Shown: piece after piece, positions 6,492 to 9,054 of the stretch
Layout: every line of letters begins with the position of its first letter
Position numbering within the stretch: the first letter of the stretch is position 1
Source of the DNA: Bacillota bacterium
GTDB lineage: Bacteria > Bacillota > Clostridia > Lachnospirales > Lachnospiraceae
Length of the DNA: 9,054 nt
Assembly: GCA_017861355.1 (NCBI GenBank)
Contig: JAGFXQ010000127.1
Span: 1 to 9,054, forward strand
Direction: 5' to 3'
Translations under genes and position numbers: made by a program
Notes under the pieces: model-generated
What the model saw: the letters and a program-made list of their open reading frames with translations, nothing else
What the model was told of the DNA's origin: nothing
The model's database searches: none

Positions 6492-7676
6492 ATGGAAGTA
6501 AAAGAGTTTTGTGAAAAATATGCGATAGATCGCAGAAACACAGTCAGTCTTAAGTGGGACGCACTGGATGTCAGATTTGGTGATCCAGATCTTATATCAA
6601 TGTGGGTAGCTGATATGGACTTCAAAACGGAAGAACATATTATTGAGGCAATTGTGAAGAGAGCGGAGCATGGTGTGTACGGATATTCCTATGTACCGGA
6701 CACCTATTATAATGCAGTAATTAACTGGGAGAAGAACCATTTTAATTATGATATCAAAAAAGAATGGATTCGTGTGACCCCGGGTATTGTTGCAGCGCTG
6801 TATTGGTTTGTTAATATGTTCACGAAAGAGCAGGATTCCATTCTCATTCTGACGCCGGTTTATTATCCTTTCCATAATTGCGTGAAAGATAATAATCGAG
6901 CGCTTATAACCTGTGATCTGAACTATGATAAAGGTGTCTTTACAATTGATTTTGAACGATTTGAGCAGGCAATTGTAGATAACGATGTTAAGATGTACAT
7001 ACTATGTTCCCCACACAATCCTGCAGGCAGGGTTTGGAAGGAAGAGGAGCTTACCCGGATGCTTGAGATCTGCCAGAAGCACAATGTACTCGTGATTTCA
7101 GATGAGATTCATCAGGATCTGACTGCTGCCGGCAAGCATCAAATACCCAGTGCAGCCGTGTCGAACGGAAAGTACGCTTCCAATGTTATCACCTGTACCT
7201 CAGCATCAAAGACCTTCAACCTGGCAACTTGCCTTACCTCCAGTATTATTATCCAAAGTGATGAATTACGGGCAACTTACGATGCCTTCAAGAAAAGATA
7301 TATTCAGCTGGAGGATAATGTCTTCGGTCTTGCCGCAAGTGAGGCAGCTTATACCTATGGTGAAGAATGGAGGAATAGCCTGCTGAAGGTAGTCGAACAA
7401 AACTATCAAACTTTAGTAGATGGTTTGAAAGAATTCCCCGAATTATATATCTCACCCATGGAAGGGACTTATTTGGCATTACTTAATCTTAATTCATACA
7501 TTAAGAAGGAAGAGACCAAAGCCTTCATTCAGGATCGATGCAGAATTGCAGTGGATTTTGGTGAGTGGTTCGGTGCGAACTTTAAAGGGTTTGTCCGAAT
7601 TAATTTGGCAACACAACCTGAAATTGTTCAAAAAGCAGTCTCTAATATTGCAACCGAGCTTAGAAAAATCTGTTAG
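6492..7676 (+). CDS. MalY/PatB-family PLP-dependent aminotransferase, probable C-S beta-lyase
   Basis: This is a fold-type I, class I/II aminotransferase-like cytosolic enzyme. Characterised relatives (MalY, PatB) cleave the C-S bond of cystathionine or cysteine conjugates to pyruvate, ammonia and a thiol. The 394 residues are of normal length. Motifs are RRNTVSLKWD (14-23), MWVADMDF (37-44), YGYSYVPDTYYNAVINW (63-79), TPVYYPF (121-127), SPHNPAGRVW (173-182, PLP-contacting Asn176), ISDEIHQD (202-209, Asp204 for the pyridine nitrogen), SASKTFN (237-243, Schiff-base Lys240) and GFVRINLA (366-373, carboxylate-binding Arg369). All catalytic residues are present. One oddity is NLATCLTSS after the lysine, where relatives I recall read NLAGLQ-x-S. 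The start has AAAGGGG seven bases upstream. It is preceded by a strong promoter with an operator-like palindrome and followed by a symporter. Lyase is preferred over transaminase by family only; the substrate is not proven. Confidence 0.88.
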   Translation: MEVKEFCEKYAIDRRNTVSLKWDALDVRFGDPDLISMWVADMDFKTEEHIIEAIVKRAEHGVYGYSYVPDTYYNAVINWEKNHFNYDIKKEWIRVTPGIVAALYWFVNMFTKEQDSILILTPVYYPFHNCVKDNNRALITCDLNYDKGVFTIDFERFEQAIVDNDVKMYILCSPHNPAGRVWKEEELTRMLEICQKHNVLVISDEIHQDLTAAGKHQIPSAAVSNGKYASNVITCTSASKTFNLATCLTSSIIIQSDELRATYDAFKKRYIQLEDNVFGLAASEAAYTYGEEWRNSLLKVVEQNYQTLVDGLKEFPELYISPMEGTYLALLNLNSYIKKEETKAFIQDRCRIAVDFGEWFGANFKGFVRINLATQPEIVQKAVSNIATELRKIC

Positions 7677-7732
7677 AGAAGTATATTAAAGTGAATAGGA
7701 TAGTTCAAAATTATTTCATACGACAAATATAT

Positions 7733-7754
7733 GCCTGCGGAAAAGCTTGCAGGC
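7733..7754 (+). other. hairpin just upstream of the symporter ribosome binding site
   Basis: GCCTGCGG (7733-7740) pairs with TTGCAGGC (7747-7754), six Watson-Crick plus two G-T pairs, around AAAAGC. No T-run follows, so it is not a terminator. It sits in the gap between lyase and symporter and may protect or separate the two parts of a shared transcript. Its place argues against starting the symporter at ATG 7731, which would put the hairpin inside the reading frame. Confidence 0.45.
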
Positions 7755-7778
7755 GATGAGAAAGGCATGGTTAATACT

Positions 7779-9023
7779 ATGAAAAATATATGGAACAATT
7801 ATAAATCATCCATCATCTTAACACTCGCCATGGTGATCGGAAGCATCATCGGATTCATCTGGGGAGAAGGAGCGGTTGTGTTACAACCGGTCGCTGATAC
7901 GTTCTTGAACCTGCTTTACTGCTTAATCGTACCGTTGATTTTTTGTTCACTTGTTTCTTCCATTGCAAAGATGGAGAATCTGAAAAAGCTAGGAAAAATG
8001 ATGGCAATCATGTTCGGACTTTTTGTTCTGTCCGGTATCATTGCTGCAATTTATATGACTGTTGTAACTGGGATTTTTGATCCTGCCAAGGGAGCATTAA
8101 TTTCGCTGGACGCAGTGACAGAGGAATACTCCTCAAGCACAAATATTCTCGCAATGTTTACGGTAAAGGATTTCCCTTTATTACTGTCTAGACAAAACCT
8201 GATGGCATTGATGGTATTTACCATTGCAACTGCAGTCGCAGTTGTCAGCATCGGAGAAAAAGCAAAACCCATCGTGAATCTGATGGATGCTTTTACTGAA
8301 GTGATCTTAAAGCTGATTGGCTATGCAATGAAGCTTGCTCCGATTGGTCTGGGATGTTACTTTGCTATCTTGATGGGTCAGAACGGAAGTGCTTTAGTAG
8401 GACCGTTATCAAGAGCAATCATAATTTATCTGGTTGCGATCTTAATCTACTTTATTGTTTCAAATACACTATTTGCATATCTTGGTGCCGGTTTCAAGGG
8501 TGTTAAGAGTTATTGGAAGAATGCGATTACACCTACCATGACAGCACTGGGAACCTGCTCAAGCGCTGCCTGCATCCCGGTTAATCTGGTAGCAACCAAA
8601 AAAATCGGTGTTCCGGATGATATTGCCGATGTAGTAATTCCGATGGGTGCTAATCTTCATAAGGACGGAGCAGTTGTAATTCAGATCTTAAAAATTGCAT
8701 TTATGTGCTCTGTATTTGATATTCAATTCCTCACGGTTCGCAATATTGCGATGGCAATTATGATTTCTGTAATCGCTTCCACAGTCATGGGAGCAATCCC
8801 CTCCGGTGGTTATGTAGGTGAGATCTTTATCATCTCGGCATTTGCATTCCCGGCTGCCTCCATTCCGATTATGGTTTTGATCGGAACGATTACAGATGCA
8901 CCTGCTACCGCAGTGAATGTTACCGGTGATTCTTCCATGGCTATGTGGATCACAAGAATCTTGGAAGGTAAGAACTGGTTCAAAGAACGTACCTCTGCTG
9001 GCTTAACTGGTACAAGAAATTAG
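7779..9023 (+). CDS. dicarboxylate/amino acid:cation symporter (DAACS/SDF family) with divergent cation motif
   Basis: This is a membrane transporter of the glutamate-transporter fold, moving an amino acid or carboxylate with a cation. ATG 7779 gives 414 residues beginning MKNIWNNYK before the first membrane segment. GAGAAAGG (7758-7765) lies 13 bases upstream, a little far. ATG 7767 and 7731 are in frame but poorly placed. Membrane segments include about 11-29, 42-62, 76-97, 141-158, 180-200 and 212-234. The hairpin-1 motif is GTCSSAACIP (258-267), the TM7 motif is GANLHKDGA (290-298) where relatives have NMDGT, and TM8 has TDAPATAVNVTGD (372-384). By hand alignment to GltPh, Asp373, Thr377, Asn380 and Asp384 match D394, T398, N401 and D405. 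Ala376 replaces the acidic-substrate arginine R397, so a neutral rather than an acidic substrate is likely. It probably shares the lyase transcript, since no clear promoter lies in the gap. Confidence 0.88.
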   Translation: MKNIWNNYKSSIILTLAMVIGSIIGFIWGEGAVVLQPVADTFLNLLYCLIVPLIFCSLVSSIAKMENLKKLGKMMAIMFGLFVLSGIIAAIYMTVVTGIFDPAKGALISLDAVTEEYSSSTNILAMFTVKDFPLLLSRQNLMALMVFTIATAVAVVSIGEKAKPIVNLMDAFTEVILKLIGYAMKLAPIGLGCYFAILMGQNGSALVGPLSRAIIIYLVAILIYFIVSNTLFAYLGAGFKGVKSYWKNAITPTMTALGTCSSAACIPVNLVATKKIGVPDDIADVVIPMGANLHKDGAVVIQILKIAFMCSVFDIQFLTVRNIAMAIMISVIASTVMGAIPSGGYVGEIFIISAFAFPAASIPIMVLIGTITDAPATAVNVTGDSSMAMWITRILEGKNWFKERTSAGLTGTRN

Positions 9024-9054
9024 TTTAGGAATCTACGAATAAGATATGATTAGA

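Noticed and set aside
9024..9054. A terminator or further gene after the symporter.
   Set aside because: Only 31 bases remain, with no visible hairpin, T-run or start signal.

Overview
The window looks like a chromosomal segment of a low-to-moderate GC Firmicute, most likely a clostridial gut or anaerobe lineage such as Lachnospiraceae. This is inferred from strong AAGGAGG-type ribosome binding sites, a classical TTGACA/TATTAT promoter, short spacings, and protein families typical of that group (BMP lipoprotein with a Thr/Glu/Ala-rich linker, MalY/PatB lyase, DAACS symporter). The assignment is by eye, not by search. I see no phage, insertion sequence, CRISPR array, tRNA or rRNA.

Left block (1-5370, + strand): a purine salvage and uptake operon. 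It opens with the 3' part of xanthine phosphoribosyltransferase (xpt), whose frame is broken near 311-316. It continues with a BMP/PnrA-type nucleoside- or purine-binding lipoprotein (489-1676), a double-domain ABC ATPase (1700-3238) and two permeases (3231-4325 and 4325-5275). The last genes overlap, which suggests translational coupling. A short hairpin directly after the last stop and a 16-bp stem-loop at 5328-5364 close the operon. The lipoprotein would capture a purine or purine nucleoside outside the cell, the ABC complex would import it, and Xpt would convert xanthine to XMP.

Right block (5401-9054): a MarR-family regulator on the - strand (5443-5949) with its own candidate terminator, a long 542-bp divergent intergenic region, then on the + strand a PLP-dependent MalY/PatB-type aminotransferase or C-S lyase (6492-7676) and a sodium:dicarboxylate/amino-acid symporter family protein (best start 7779, end 9023). 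The lyase has a near-consensus sigma-A promoter whose -10 lies inside a 25-bp inverted repeat, an attractive operator. Its roughly 114-nt leader can fold into nested stems. The likely logic is regulated uptake of an amino acid by the symporter and its cleavage or transamination by the lyase.

Most of the window is ordinary transport and salvage biology. The points most worth a second look are the xpt frameshift, the symporter's altered NMDGT motif (HKDGA) together with loss of the acidic-substrate arginine, the palindrome over the lyase promoter, and the structured leader.
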